Positions 24,933-33,412 of a stretch of DNA of 64,000 bases are shown in pieces; the stretch's first letter is position 1, and each line of letters begins with the position of its first letter. The notes under the pieces were generated by a model. It saw only the letters and a program-made list of their open reading frames with translations, was not told the DNA's origin and did not search any database. This DNA is from Dyella flagellata. Its GTDB lineage: Bacteria; Pseudomonadota; Gammaproteobacteria; Xanthomonadales; Rhodanobacteraceae. The translations under genes were made by a program, and so were the position numbers. The stretch is from assembly GCF_030160275.1 (NCBI RefSeq), contig NZ_BSOA01000002.1:1-64000 (forward strand), in the 5' to 3' direction.

Positions 24933-25346
24933 ATGTACGTTCAGTCCTATCTGTTCTTCAGCGGCCGCTGCGAGGAAGCCCTGGGTTACTACGAGAAGCA
25001 CCTCGGCGCCAAGATCCACGCGAAGATGCGCTACGGCGACGCACCGCCCGATCAACGCCCGAACTCGGACGCAGTCGCCGACCACATCATGTACAGCGAC
25101 TTCAGCATAGGCGACACCGTGCTGATGGCGTCCGACGATTGCGTCAATGCAGACACGAAATTCCAGGGCTTTTCGCTTTCGCTCACCGTCGAGAGCAAGG
25201 ACGAAGCCGATCGCGCCTTCAACGCACTGGCTGATGGCGGCCAGGTGCATGCGCCACTGGCTCCGTCATTCTTTTCGCCCTACTTCGGCATGGTGGTCGA
25301 CCGTTTCGGCATCAGCTGGATGGTGATCATCCCGGGGCAGCAGTAG
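24933..25346 (+). CDS. VOC-family (PhnB-like) protein
   Basis: A 137-residue vicinal-oxygen-chelate-fold protein of the PhnB/3-demethylubiquinone-methyltransferase-like group. It begins YVQSYLFFSGRCEEALGYYEKHLGAK and contains FSIGDTVLMASDD and a C-terminal FFSPYFGMVVDRFGISWMV, with beta-alpha-beta-beta-beta repeats. Start 24933 has a GGAGGAA site six bases upstream; the ATG five codons earlier overlaps that site and is rejected. It leads a likely three-gene operon with the DGPF/YciI gene (12-base gap) and the ECF sigma factor, a combination seen around ECF42 sigma factors. Substrate unknown. Confidence 0.88.
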   Translation: MYVQSYLFFSGRCEEALGYYEKHLGAKIHAKMRYGDAPPDQRPNSDAVADHIMYSDFSIGDTVLMASDDCVNADTKFQGFSLSLTVESKDEADRAFNALADGGQVHAPLAPSFFSPYFGMVVDRFGISWMVIIPGQQ

Positions 25347-25358
25347 GGAGATAAGGTC

Positions 25359-25763
25359 ATGCGCTTCATGCTGCTGATGCTGCCCGCAGGCCACTGCGAT
25401 GCCGCGCCCGATGCCAAGCCAAGCGCCGCAGCGGTCGAGAAAATGATGCGCTTCAACAAGGCACTGCAGGAGGCCGGCGTGCTACTTGCCCTGGACGGCC
25501 TGCATCCGCCTTCGGCCGGCGTACGCGTAAGCTCCGTCAACGGCAAAGCGAAGATCGTCGACGGCCCGTTTGCCGAGGCCAAGGAAGTGGTTGGCGGCTA
25601 TTGGATGATCGACGTGGCTTCGCGCGACGAAGCGGTGGCATGGGCGACCCGTTGTCCGCTCAACCCGGGTGATACGGTCGAAATCCGCCAGGTGTTCGAA
25701 CTGGCGGATTTCCCGGCTGACGGGCGCAAAGTGGCCGAAGACTTGCAGCAGCCAACGGCCTGA
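25359..25763 (+). CDS. DGPF/YciI-family protein
   Basis: A 134-residue protein of the YCII-related family with the diagnostic DGPFAEAKE motif (Asp68-Phe71) followed by VVGGYWMIDVAS. The fold is a ferredoxin-like beta-alpha barrel. Proteins with this motif are conserved partners of ECF42 sigma factors, and some are thought to have catalytic or signalling roles in that system; the mechanism is not settled. It lies 12 bases after the VOC gene and 52 bases before the sigma factor, consistent with one transcript. Confidence 0.9.
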   Translation: MRFMLLMLPAGHCDAAPDAKPSAAAVEKMMRFNKALQEAGVLLALDGLHPPSAGVRVSSVNGKAKIVDGPFAEAKEVVGGYWMIDVASRDEAVAWATRCPLNPGDTVEIRQVFELADFPADGRKVAEDLQQPTA

Positions 25764-25815
25764 TGTGCCGACATGAACTTGCGCCGCGCCCAGGCAAGTG
25801 CTGTGATCGGTGGCT

Positions 25816-27096
25816 ATGACGGCCACCGACATCCATCGAACCATCGAAGCGGTATGGCGCATCGAATCGGCGCGTCTGATTGCCGGCCTCGCGCGCATGG
25901 TGCGCGACGTGGGGCTGGCCGAGGAGCTGGCGCAGGACGCCTTGGTGACCGCGCTGGAGCGCTGGCCGCAAAGCGGCGTACCGGACAATCCTGGCGCTTG
26001 GCTGATGACAGCCGCCAAGCACCGCGCCATCGACCAGCTGCGGCGCAAGAAGCTGATCGAGCGCAAACATGAGGCCCTCGTCTACGAAGCGGAAGGCGAA
26101 GCCGAGGACGGCAAGTCGGAGCTGGAAAGCATGCTCGACGACGACATCGGCGACGACCTGCTCAGGCTGATCTTCACGGCCTGCCATCCGGTGCTTTCCG
26201 CCGAGGCGCGCGCGGCACTCACCCTGCGCCTGCTCGGCGGCCTGACCACGGACGAAATCGCACGCGCCTTCCTGGTGCCGGAGCCGACCATTTCGCAACG
26301 CATCGTGCGCGCCAAGCGCACGCTGGCGGAAAAGCGCATTCCCTTCGAAATGCCTCGCGGCGAAGAGCGCATCGAGCGGCTCGCCTCCGTGCTTGAGGTG
26401 ATCTACCTGATCTTCAACGAAGGCTATGCGGCCACTTCGGGCGATGACTGGATACGCCCGGAACTGTGCAACGAAGCCATGCGTGTGGGACGCGTGCTGG
26501 CTGGCCTTGCGCCGCAGGAACCGGAAGTGCTGGGCTTGATGGCGCTGATGGAAATCCAGGCCTCGCGCCTGCGTGCGCGCACCACGCCGGCAGGCGAACC
26601 CATTCTGCTGCCGGACCAGGATCGCAGCCGCTGGGATCCGCTACTGATCCGCCGCGGGCTGGCCGCGCTGGAACGCGCGGAAAAACTGGGTGGCACGCCG
26701 CGTGGGCCTTATGTCCTGCAAGCGGCCATAGCCGCCTGCCATGCCCGTGCGCGCACCTCCGACGCCACGGATTGGCAGCGCATCGCCACGCTATACGCCG
26801 AGCTGACACAGGTGTTGCCGTCGCCGATCGTCGAACTCAATCGTGCCGTCGCAGTAGCGATGGCATCCGGGCCGGCGGCCGGACTTGCGCTGGTCGACGC
26901 GTTGGCGGATGAACCGCTGCTGCGCAACTATCACTTGCTGCCCAGTGTGCGTGGCGATCTGCTTAGCCGCCTGGAACGGCATGCCGAGGCGCGCGATGAG
27001 TTCGAGCGCGCGGCTGCGCTGACGCGCAATGGACGGGAACGAACCTTCTTGCAACAGCGCGCCGCCGCCAGCGCGCAAGCCGCGCGCCATCCGTAG
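25816..27096 (+). CDS. ECF RNA polymerase sigma factor of the ECF42 type with C-terminal TPR-like domain
   Basis: A 426-residue protein, far longer than a basic ECF sigma factor. Sigma region 2 is near the N-terminus (LIAGLARMVRDVGLAEELAQDALVTALERWP, with NPGAWLMTAAKHRAIDQLRRKK). Region 4 follows at about 115-175 (LLGGLTTDEIARAFLVPEPTISQRIVRAKRTL). The remaining 240 residues are helical repeats of the kind found in ECF42 proteins, where the extension modulates activity in place of an anti-sigma factor. Its upstream partner encodes a DGPF protein, the hallmark of the group. The start is ATG 25816; a GTG two codons earlier is possible. The TAG stop comes from a REP element. Confidence 0.92.
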   Translation: MTATDIHRTIEAVWRIESARLIAGLARMVRDVGLAEELAQDALVTALERWPQSGVPDNPGAWLMTAAKHRAIDQLRRKKLIERKHEALVYEAEGEAEDGKSELESMLDDDIGDDLLRLIFTACHPVLSAEARAALTLRLLGGLTTDEIARAFLVPEPTISQRIVRAKRTLAEKRIPFEMPRGEERIERLASVLEVIYLIFNEGYAATSGDDWIRPELCNEAMRVGRVLAGLAPQEPEVLGLMALMEIQASRLRARTTPAGEPILLPDQDRSRWDPLLIRRGLAALERAEKLGGTPRGPYVLQAAIAACHARARTSDATDWQRIATLYAELTQVLPSPIVELNRAVAVAMASGPAAGLALVDALADEPLLRNYHLLPSVRGDLLSRLERHAEARDEFERAAALTRNGRERTFLQQRAAASAQAARHP

Positions 27097-27116
27097 GCTG
27101 GGATGACAATCCCAGC
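27093..27116 (+). repeat. Single GTAG-REP supplying the sigma factor's stop
   Basis: One plus-strand copy, GTAGGCTGGGATG followed by the ATCCCAGC arm. Its TAG (27094-27096) is the stop codon of the ECF42-type gene. The convergent MFS gene ends 10 bases beyond it. Confidence 0.94.
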
Positions 27117-27125
27117 ATTTGCGGA

Positions 27126-28616
27126 TCAAGCGCGTTGTGACGACATTCCCTCAAGCGCAGGCTCTTTCACCCGCAACACGCTCACTCCCGCCACCAGCAA
27201 ACTGGCGCCACCGAGCACCAGCGCATAGATCGGCTGCCCGTGGAAAAACACGCGCAGCAACACGCCCAGCACGCTGGCGGCAAGCAACTGCGGGATCACC
27301 ACGAAGAAATTGAAGATGCCCATATAGACACCCATCTTCTCCGCCGGCAGATTGTCCGACAGCAGCGCATACGGCAGGGAAAGGATCGACGCCCAGGCAA
27401 AACCCACGCCCACCATCGGCAGCAACAGCCAATGCGGATCGCGGATCAACAGGAACGAAACCAGTCCCGCGCCGCCCAGCCACAAGTTGACCAGGTGACT
27501 GATGCGCAGCCCCCAACAACGTACCATCCAGGGAATCACCAGTGCCGCGATTGCGGCAAAGCCGTTGTAGGCCGCGAACAGCACGCCCACCCAATTGGCG
27601 CCATTGTTGTAGGCCGCCGATTGCGGATCGCTGCTGCCGAAGTGAACTTGCGCAACGCCGGCCGTGGTGTAGATCCACATCGCGAACATCGCGAACCAGG
27701 AAAAGAACTGCACCAGCGCCAGACGACGCATGGCGGGCGGCATCGTGTGCATGTCCGTCATCACCTGCGTAAACATGCCGCTTCCCCGCGCGACGCTCAG
27801 CCACAATTGCGAGAGCCCAAAGGCCGCCAGTCCACCGGCCAACAGGTACAGCTCGTGCTCCAGACCGTACTTGTGCACGAGCCAGCCACCCAGCAGCCCG
27901 GCCAGCAGCCAGATCAGGCCATGCGCTCGCGCGCTAGCGCGCTCCACCCGCGCCGGCTCCGACTTCACCGCGTCATCGAACTCGTGCAGTTGCTCGGGCG
28001 GGTATTCCCGGGTGGACAGCACCGTCCACAAGACCGAACCGAGCAACACCACAGCACCAACATAGAACGCGTCGCGTACCGTGGCGGGAATGCCGCCGGG
28101 GCCAGCCACATTGCTCACGCCCAGATGCGCGAGCAGATACGGCAGCAGCGACGCAACCACCGCGCCCAGGCCAATGAAAAAACTCTGCATCGCATAGCCG
28201 AGCGGCCGCTGCCCGGTCGGCAGCTGGTCGCCGACGAACGCGCGGAACGGCTCCATCGACACGTTGATTGATGCATCCATCACCCAAAGCAACACCGCCG
28301 CGATCCATAGCAGTCCCGAGTTGGGCATCCACAGCAAGGCCAGCGTGGTCAGCACGGCGCCCGCCAGGAAATAGGGCCGCCGCCGACCAAGCCGTCCCCA
28401 GGTGCGATCGGACGCATAGCCGATCAGCGGCTGCACGATCAGCCCGGTGAACGGCGCGGCGATCCACAGCATGGGAATGTCACCCACGCTCGCCCCCAAG
28501 GTCTGGAAGATGCGGCTGACATTGGCGTTCTGCAGCGCAAAGGCGAATTGGATGCCCAGAAAACCGAAGCACATGTTCCAGATTTGCCAGAACGACAAAC
28601 TCGGTTTGCGATTCAT
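27126..28616 (-). CDS. MFS permease, probably alpha-glucoside/maltose uptake
   Basis: A 496-residue inner-membrane protein with 12 predicted helices, resembling the MFS sugar:cation (SLC45-like) group found in Caulobacter and Xanthomonas maltose loci. Signature pieces are the N-terminal FWQIWNMCFGFLGIQFAFALQNANVSR, the helix 2-3 loop IGYASDRTWGRLGRRRPY and the helix containing MDASINVSMEPFRAFVGDQ. Helix 6-7 contains a charged cytoplasmic loop (STREYPPEQLHEFDD). Its start overlaps the stop of the upstream glycosidase gene by four bases (ATGA), so it is translationally coupled. Its proposed job is to bring maltose or oligosaccharides made in the periplasm into the cytoplasm. Confidence 0.9.
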   Translation of the reverse strand: MNRKPSLSFWQIWNMCFGFLGIQFAFALQNANVSRIFQTLGASVGDIPMLWIAAPFTGLIVQPLIGYASDRTWGRLGRRRPYFLAGAVLTTLALLWMPNSGLLWIAAVLLWVMDASINVSMEPFRAFVGDQLPTGQRPLGYAMQSFFIGLGAVVASLLPYLLAHLGVSNVAGPGGIPATVRDAFYVGAVVLLGSVLWTVLSTREYPPEQLHEFDDAVKSEPARVERASARAHGLIWLLAGLLGGWLVHKYGLEHELYLLAGGLAAFGLSQLWLSVARGSGMFTQVMTDMHTMPPAMRRLALVQFFSWFAMFAMWIYTTAGVAQVHFGSSDPQSAAYNNGANWVGVLFAAYNGFAAIAALVIPWMVRCWGLRISHLVNLWLGGAGLVSFLLIRDPHWLLLPMVGVGFAWASILSLPYALLSDNLPAEKMGVYMGIFNFFVVIPQLLAASVLGVLLRVFFHGQPIYALVLGGASLLVAGVSVLRVKEPALEGMSSQRA

Positions 28617-30793
28617 GGCGTACCTGTCGCAGGTGTGATGATCAGATCGCCGACGCGCGCATCGTTGAGCGGCCCTTCGCTGCCCCCCTTGCCGCCGGTG
28701 TAGTGCGCGAAATGGCTGAGATCGCTCATGTTGAAGCCTTGCTCCAGCTCGAAGCGGCAGGTCGCACCGGCCTTCGCCGCAACCACGCCGTAACTGGATG
28801 ACTGCTCACCTACGCTATGCGGCATCACTATCGGCACACGTTGCGGTGCCTCGTTGCCACAGTGCATCACCAGCATTTTCACCGCCGCGGTCACGCCGGT
28901 ATTGACCGGTCCGTGGTTGTTTTCATAGCGCAGCCATACCCGGTAGCGGCCCGTGGCGGGCGCGACCCACGTGCGCGGCCAGCTATCGTCGATCGCCACC
29001 GGTTCGCCACCGCAAACCGTCGGGCTATGCAGCGATTCGAGACCATGCTCGTCCACCCGCGTCACGCTTACGCACGGTGGCTTCGCCCCTTGTGCGATGT
29101 AAGTGCCGCCATCGATGCTGCCCACGCGCTGCCCGTCCGCATACAGCACCACTTTGCCATCCTCCTCCACCCGCCAGCCCTTGTTGTCTTTATCGATGGC
29201 AGGCGCGTCGGGAGATATGGGCGCGTATAGCGGCGCGCCAGTACGCAGGGGCAGCGAGGGCTGGTCGATGGCTTTTAGCGTCACCACCGTTTCGCTACCT
29301 CGCTGCTTGATAGTGTCGGCTATCAGCAGATTGCCCCGCAGCTTGTGTGGCAAGCGCAGCGTGATGGTCCGCTCAGGGCCGTGCAGACTGATGCTGTCTC
29401 TATCGCCGAACAAGGTCGGCACCAGGGAAGTTGGCAGTTTCGGCTCGATGCGCCCATCCGCGGCGAGACCGAACACGCCTTCGCTCACCAGGTCCAGGTA
29501 GGCAGCCACGGACCACAGCTGCCGCGGCGAATCGACCACCGGGCCGCTGAGCTTGCCATCATCCACATGGGTAGCCTGGGTGACCAGTTCATAGTTCTCC
29601 ATGTTGGAACCGCTCATGGCGACGCCGCGCATGATGGAACGCAGCTCATGGGCGATGCGCGCCGGATCGTTCACGGCACGGGCGGCGCGCAGCGCATAAG
29701 CGCTCACGAACGGCCAGATGGCGCGGTTGTGATAGATCGGCTGATCGCTGCGTTCGGGCCAGATCACCGGGCTGCCCGCCTGCCAGGTGGGGTAGTTGGC
29801 CAAGGCGATGCGCGCGCTTTCGCCTTCGGCTATGCCACTGGTGATTACCAGGGCGGTGCCGAGCAGATCGTAGGTATCGTAAGGCGTGCCGTCGCCACCG
29901 ATGTAGCTCATGTACATGCCGCGATCCGCGCGCCAGAAGCGTGCATTGATGGCGCTCTTCAGCGCGGCGGCTTGCTCTTCGTAGTGCTTCGCCTTGGCGG
30001 CATCCTGATGTTCTTTTGCCAGTCGCACGGCCAGCTGCAGCGCCTGGTAGTGCAAGACATTGGTGGACAGCGCAAACGACTGGGCAATGAACACCACGTT
30101 GCTCGCCGTCCATGCCGGGTAGGTTTGCTCGCGCCAATCCAGGAACGAGGTTTCACCGCGATACAGTCCCAACCCCGGATCGAACGCATACTGCCGATCC
30201 TGTGCCAGCGTGTCGTTCAACGCTTTGTACACGTCGGCGGCAAAGGCCTTGTCATCGAGCAGATGCTGCGCCCCCAGGAACCACACCACGCGGTCGGTGC
30301 TGATCGGCCAGCTACCGCCCGAGCCGGTGTCCTGCATCACGTACCGCCCTTGCGGCTGGGCCGGATCGCGCACATCCGACAGCTTGAAGCTCAAGCCGTT
30401 GCGCGAACGCTGCGGATCGAATTTCCACAGCCCCAGGTCGATGGAATAAGACAGATCGCGCGTCCACACGTATGGCCATTCCGCGCCGGTCTCGAAGCAG
30501 GTGCAGGGGATCGGCTGGCCGTTGTCGAACGCGCCGTCACGGATGGCGGTGACCGAATCCTGCGTCAGCTCGTCCTGCGCCAGGGCGAACAGGCCGTCGA
30601 ACATGGGGCTGGCGGTTTCCGCGTGCATGCGCTGTGCGCCGATGTCGCGCCTGCCGAACGGGCCGGTCAATGTAAAGCGTCCGTCTTTGGCCACGCTCAT
30701 ATGCGCCTCAAGTCCGCGCCACGCGATCTCGTCGCGCCATACGTCTCCTTGGGCGCCTGCGGCCAGGGCCGCCATCATTACAACGCTCAGCAT
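28613..30793 (-). CDS. Secreted six-hairpin glycosidase-like enzyme
   Basis: A 726-residue exported protein with a signal peptide (MLSVVMMAALAAGAQG). The region about 100-480 has the alpha/alpha six-barrel pattern of six-hairpin glycosidases: EWPYVWTRDLSYSIDLGL, WPISTDRVVWFLGAQHLL, SFLDWREQTYPAWT, NARFWRADRGMYMSYIGGDG, WPERSDQPIYHNRAIWPFVSAYAL, in order. Beta-sandwich-like domains follow (about 485-720). Such enzymes include GH15-, GH63- and MGH1-type glycosidases, but the exact family and catalytic acids cannot be fixed by eye. The ATG at 30793 follows GGAG by five bases; a GTG two codons earlier is too close to it. Its setting points to alpha-glucan oligosaccharides. Confidence 0.8.
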   Translation of the reverse strand: MLSVVMMAALAAGAQGDVWRDEIAWRGLEAHMSVAKDGRFTLTGPFGRRDIGAQRMHAETASPMFDGLFALAQDELTQDSVTAIRDGAFDNGQPIPCTCFETGAEWPYVWTRDLSYSIDLGLWKFDPQRSRNGLSFKLSDVRDPAQPQGRYVMQDTGSGGSWPISTDRVVWFLGAQHLLDDKAFAADVYKALNDTLAQDRQYAFDPGLGLYRGETSFLDWREQTYPAWTASNVVFIAQSFALSTNVLHYQALQLAVRLAKEHQDAAKAKHYEEQAAALKSAINARFWRADRGMYMSYIGGDGTPYDTYDLLGTALVITSGIAEGESARIALANYPTWQAGSPVIWPERSDQPIYHNRAIWPFVSAYALRAARAVNDPARIAHELRSIMRGVAMSGSNMENYELVTQATHVDDGKLSGPVVDSPRQLWSVAAYLDLVSEGVFGLAADGRIEPKLPTSLVPTLFGDRDSISLHGPERTITLRLPHKLRGNLLIADTIKQRGSETVVTLKAIDQPSLPLRTGAPLYAPISPDAPAIDKDNKGWRVEEDGKVVLYADGQRVGSIDGGTYIAQGAKPPCVSVTRVDEHGLESLHSPTVCGGEPVAIDDSWPRTWVAPATGRYRVWLRYENNHGPVNTGVTAAVKMLVMHCGNEAPQRVPIVMPHSVGEQSSSYGVVAAKAGATCRFELEQGFNMSDLSHFAHYTGGKGGSEGPLNDARVGDLIITPATGTP

Positions 30794-30843
30794 GCACACT
30801 CCGCGGATAGGTGACTCATAACCGATTATGGCGATGGCATAGG

Positions 30844-30910
30844 TAGGCTGGGATGAAATCCCAGCCTCGGGAAGCCAGCCTGGTAGCTGGGATTGTCATC
30901 CCAGCCTCCG
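30844..30910. repeat. GTAG-REP pair with altered right end
   Basis: The left copy starts GTAGGCTGGGATGAAATC. The right copy ends CCCAGCCTCC instead of CCTAC, so its GTAG is mutated to GGAG. It fills the gap between the GH31 and six-hairpin genes within the presumed operon. Confidence 0.9.
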
Positions 30911-30917
30911 CTGCCGT

Positions 30918-33269
30918 TCAATGCGAACCGGCCGCTCGCAACACCACGTGTCGCGCCCTCGCCGCTGCGAGCCGCAGCAACGTCACCTCGCCATAGCGAT
31001 CGTGACCAACCGCCCAGCCCTCGCCCTTGGCCGCCTGCAGGGCGTCCGCATTCGCATAAGGCTTGAGCGCTCCTACGCGGGTAGCAGCCACGCCATGCAC
31101 TTTCACCAGGTAGTACTTCAACGCGGGCTTGTAACTGCCGTGCGGCGCTTCGATGCCCAATTCCGCGTCATCGCCGCGACGTTGCGTAGTCAGTCGCTGC
31201 GAGTAGAACACGCCATGTTCATAGGCATAGGTGTCGCCGTCATCGTCGTAGTAGTCCAAGTGTGTGGCGCGCTCGGCGGGAAATACGTCCACCGTAAGTT
31301 CGGTGACAGGCTTTTCCCCTACGTAGTCCATCGCCGGCTGGGTGGGAATGATCGCCCCGTCGCGAACGAACAGCGGAATGTCATCCCAGGTCTGGCTGTC
31401 CACCGCGTAATGGATGGTCTGACCGCCCTGGTAGCGCTTGCCGGTGAAGTAGTCCGTCCATTCGCCTGCCGGCAGGTAGATCTCTTTGTCCGTCTGGCCT
31501 TTTCCCACCACCGGCGACACCAGCAGCCCTTCGCCGAACATCCAGGCATCCACGTCATCGCGCACCTGGCTGTCGTCCGGATAGTCGAAGCTGAGCGGCC
31601 GCACGATGCCGACGCCATCGGCGGTGGCGGCACGCTCATAACTGTAGATGTACGGAATCAAGCTATAGCGCAAGCGCATCGCGTCGGTCGCAGCCTTTTC
31701 GGCGACCGGTCCATAGACCCATGGCTGGCGCTTTTCGCCCAGCGTGCCGTGCACGCGGAAGATCGGCACGAAGGCGGCAAATTCGATCCAGCGCGCGTAG
31801 TTCTCGTTGTCCGGATGGCCTTTGAAACCGCCACTGTCCATGCCCCACTTCATCTCGCCCACGTCGATGGCGCTGAGCATGCGCTGGCGCTGTGCCGCCA
31901 TGCTGTCGAAGCCGGTATCGATGTCACCCGACCATAGGCCATAGGCGTAACGCTGCGCGCCGAGGTAGAAGTCGCGATTGATCGACCATACACGGGTTGG
32001 CGTATAGGCGCGCTGCCCTTCATACAGCGCACGCTGCATATTGAGGAATTGCGTATTGCTGTTGGTATCGTCCGCCTCGTCGTTCCACCAGCCGACGATG
32101 CCGGTATCGAAAGAGTGCTTCAGCGCGTCGTTGAAAAACCACTCGCGCGCCGCAGCCCGGTCGAAGTCCACCTCGCGCACCGGTTTCAGCGAAAAGTAGT
32201 CCATGTTCTGTGGACGACTCGCTGCCCACAGGCCATGCGCCTCGACATAGCGCCCTTCCACCGTATCGACGTGGATGCGCGGTTTCATGATGCCGGTCAT
32301 GTGCATGCCGAGCTGGTCCATCTCCTTCTTCAGCTGGCCATTGGAGCCACCGGGAAACTTGCTCTCGTTCCAGCGGAATTCGCCATAGTTGTCCTCGCCC
32401 CACGCCTTCCAGTCGAAGTCGAAGGTGAAGTTGTCGATGGGGATATGCCGGCTGCGGTAGCCATGCACGATGGCCAGCAACTCCTGCTGGTCGATGCCCC
32501 ACTGGCTGTTGGTGAAGCCCATCGCCCATTTCGGGAACAACGGCGGCGCACCGCTGAGGGTGGCGAGCGCAGCGAAGATCTGTGGCGGAGTGCCGGCAAT
32601 CACGTCATAGCTGACGTCCTCGCGACGGATGCCGCTGACGTCGATACGCCCATCGGCCAGATCGAACTTCGCGCCGACGGTGTCCACTAGCACGCCGTAA
32701 CCCCGCGTGCTCCACACGAAGGGACCACCCGGATAGCCCTGCTCGCCGGCCTTCGCGATCTGTACGCCATGGCGCAGCAGCCCACCCTTGGCAGGCTCGA
32801 AGGCGTCATAGCCGCCGATGCCGTACAGCGGATCGCCGGCAGCATGTTGTAGATCGATGTGACGATCCATCAGCGTGGCCGGATCCGTCTGTACCAGCAC
32901 GTGCCCTTGCGCGTCGGCGATACTGAGTCGTCCGGTCGGCTTGTCCCAGGTTGCGGTCAGCTCGCCGCTGGCCACGGACGCCGTGCTCGCTGTGGTGCGG
33001 ACGCGCAGGTTGGCAAGGGTATCGCGCGAGCCATGCGGGTCCATCACGATGCCGGGACGCGTACTCACGCCATGCGGCATAGCATGGATCTGCACCACGT
33101 TCGGGGCGACGAAACGCACGCTGATGCGGTCGTTGCCAGCTTTAAGCTCGATGCCGCGTGTGTCCGCGTGATCGAGCTGGAAGCTTGGCGGGGTTTGCTC
33201 GGCGAAGGCCGAGCACGACATGGAAGCGATCAGCAGGCCGTAGAAGGCCAAATTACGCAGGGTTGTCAT
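30918..33269 (-). CDS. Secreted glycoside hydrolase family 31 enzyme (alpha-glucosidase-like)
   Basis: A 783-residue exported protein with a signal peptide (MTTLRNLAFYGLLIASMSCSAFA). An N-terminal beta-sandwich (about 25-235) precedes the TIM barrel (about 240-590), which has FPKWAMGFTNSQWGI and DNFTFDFDWKAWG. The nucleophile is probably Asp397 in IVGWWNDEAD and the acid/base Asp449 in LWSGDIDTG, as in GH31 alpha-glucosidases. C-terminal beta domains include LPAGEWTDYFTG. GH31 also covers alpha-xylosidases and transferases, so specificity toward maltodextrin is inferred from the locus. Start 33269 is chosen for the signal peptide; a longer frame upstream has none. A REP pair lies after the stop. 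Confidence 0.92.
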   Translation of the reverse strand: MTTLRNLAFYGLLIASMSCSAFAEQTPPSFQLDHADTRGIELKAGNDRISVRFVAPNVVQIHAMPHGVSTRPGIVMDPHGSRDTLANLRVRTTASTASVASGELTATWDKPTGRLSIADAQGHVLVQTDPATLMDRHIDLQHAAGDPLYGIGGYDAFEPAKGGLLRHGVQIAKAGEQGYPGGPFVWSTRGYGVLVDTVGAKFDLADGRIDVSGIRREDVSYDVIAGTPPQIFAALATLSGAPPLFPKWAMGFTNSQWGIDQQELLAIVHGYRSRHIPIDNFTFDFDWKAWGEDNYGEFRWNESKFPGGSNGQLKKEMDQLGMHMTGIMKPRIHVDTVEGRYVEAHGLWAASRPQNMDYFSLKPVREVDFDRAAAREWFFNDALKHSFDTGIVGWWNDEADDTNSNTQFLNMQRALYEGQRAYTPTRVWSINRDFYLGAQRYAYGLWSGDIDTGFDSMAAQRQRMLSAIDVGEMKWGMDSGGFKGHPDNENYARWIEFAAFVPIFRVHGTLGEKRQPWVYGPVAEKAATDAMRLRYSLIPYIYSYERAATADGVGIVRPLSFDYPDDSQVRDDVDAWMFGEGLLVSPVVGKGQTDKEIYLPAGEWTDYFTGKRYQGGQTIHYAVDSQTWDDIPLFVRDGAIIPTQPAMDYVGEKPVTELTVDVFPAERATHLDYYDDDGDTYAYEHGVFYSQRLTTQRRGDDAELGIEAPHGSYKPALKYYLVKVHGVAATRVGALKPYANADALQAAKGEGWAVGHDRYGEVTLLRLAAARARHVVLRAAGSH

Positions 33270-33386
33270 CCACCCATCCTTTCCTGTTGCAAAGTAGCTG
33301 GCATGCACGAGCCGCCCGACTATACCCATACTTCGCCGGCGCGGGGGACAATTGGCATGCCAGCTTTTTCATGCATGGGGCATCAC

Positions 33387-33412
33387 GATGCTGGGATTAC
33401 ATCCCAGCCTAC
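33387..33412 (-). repeat. Single GTAG-REP supplying the amylase stop
   Basis: A minus-strand copy ending CCCAGCCTAC at 33412. Its GTAG provides the TAG stop (33409-33411) of the secreted GH13 gene. Confidence 0.93.
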
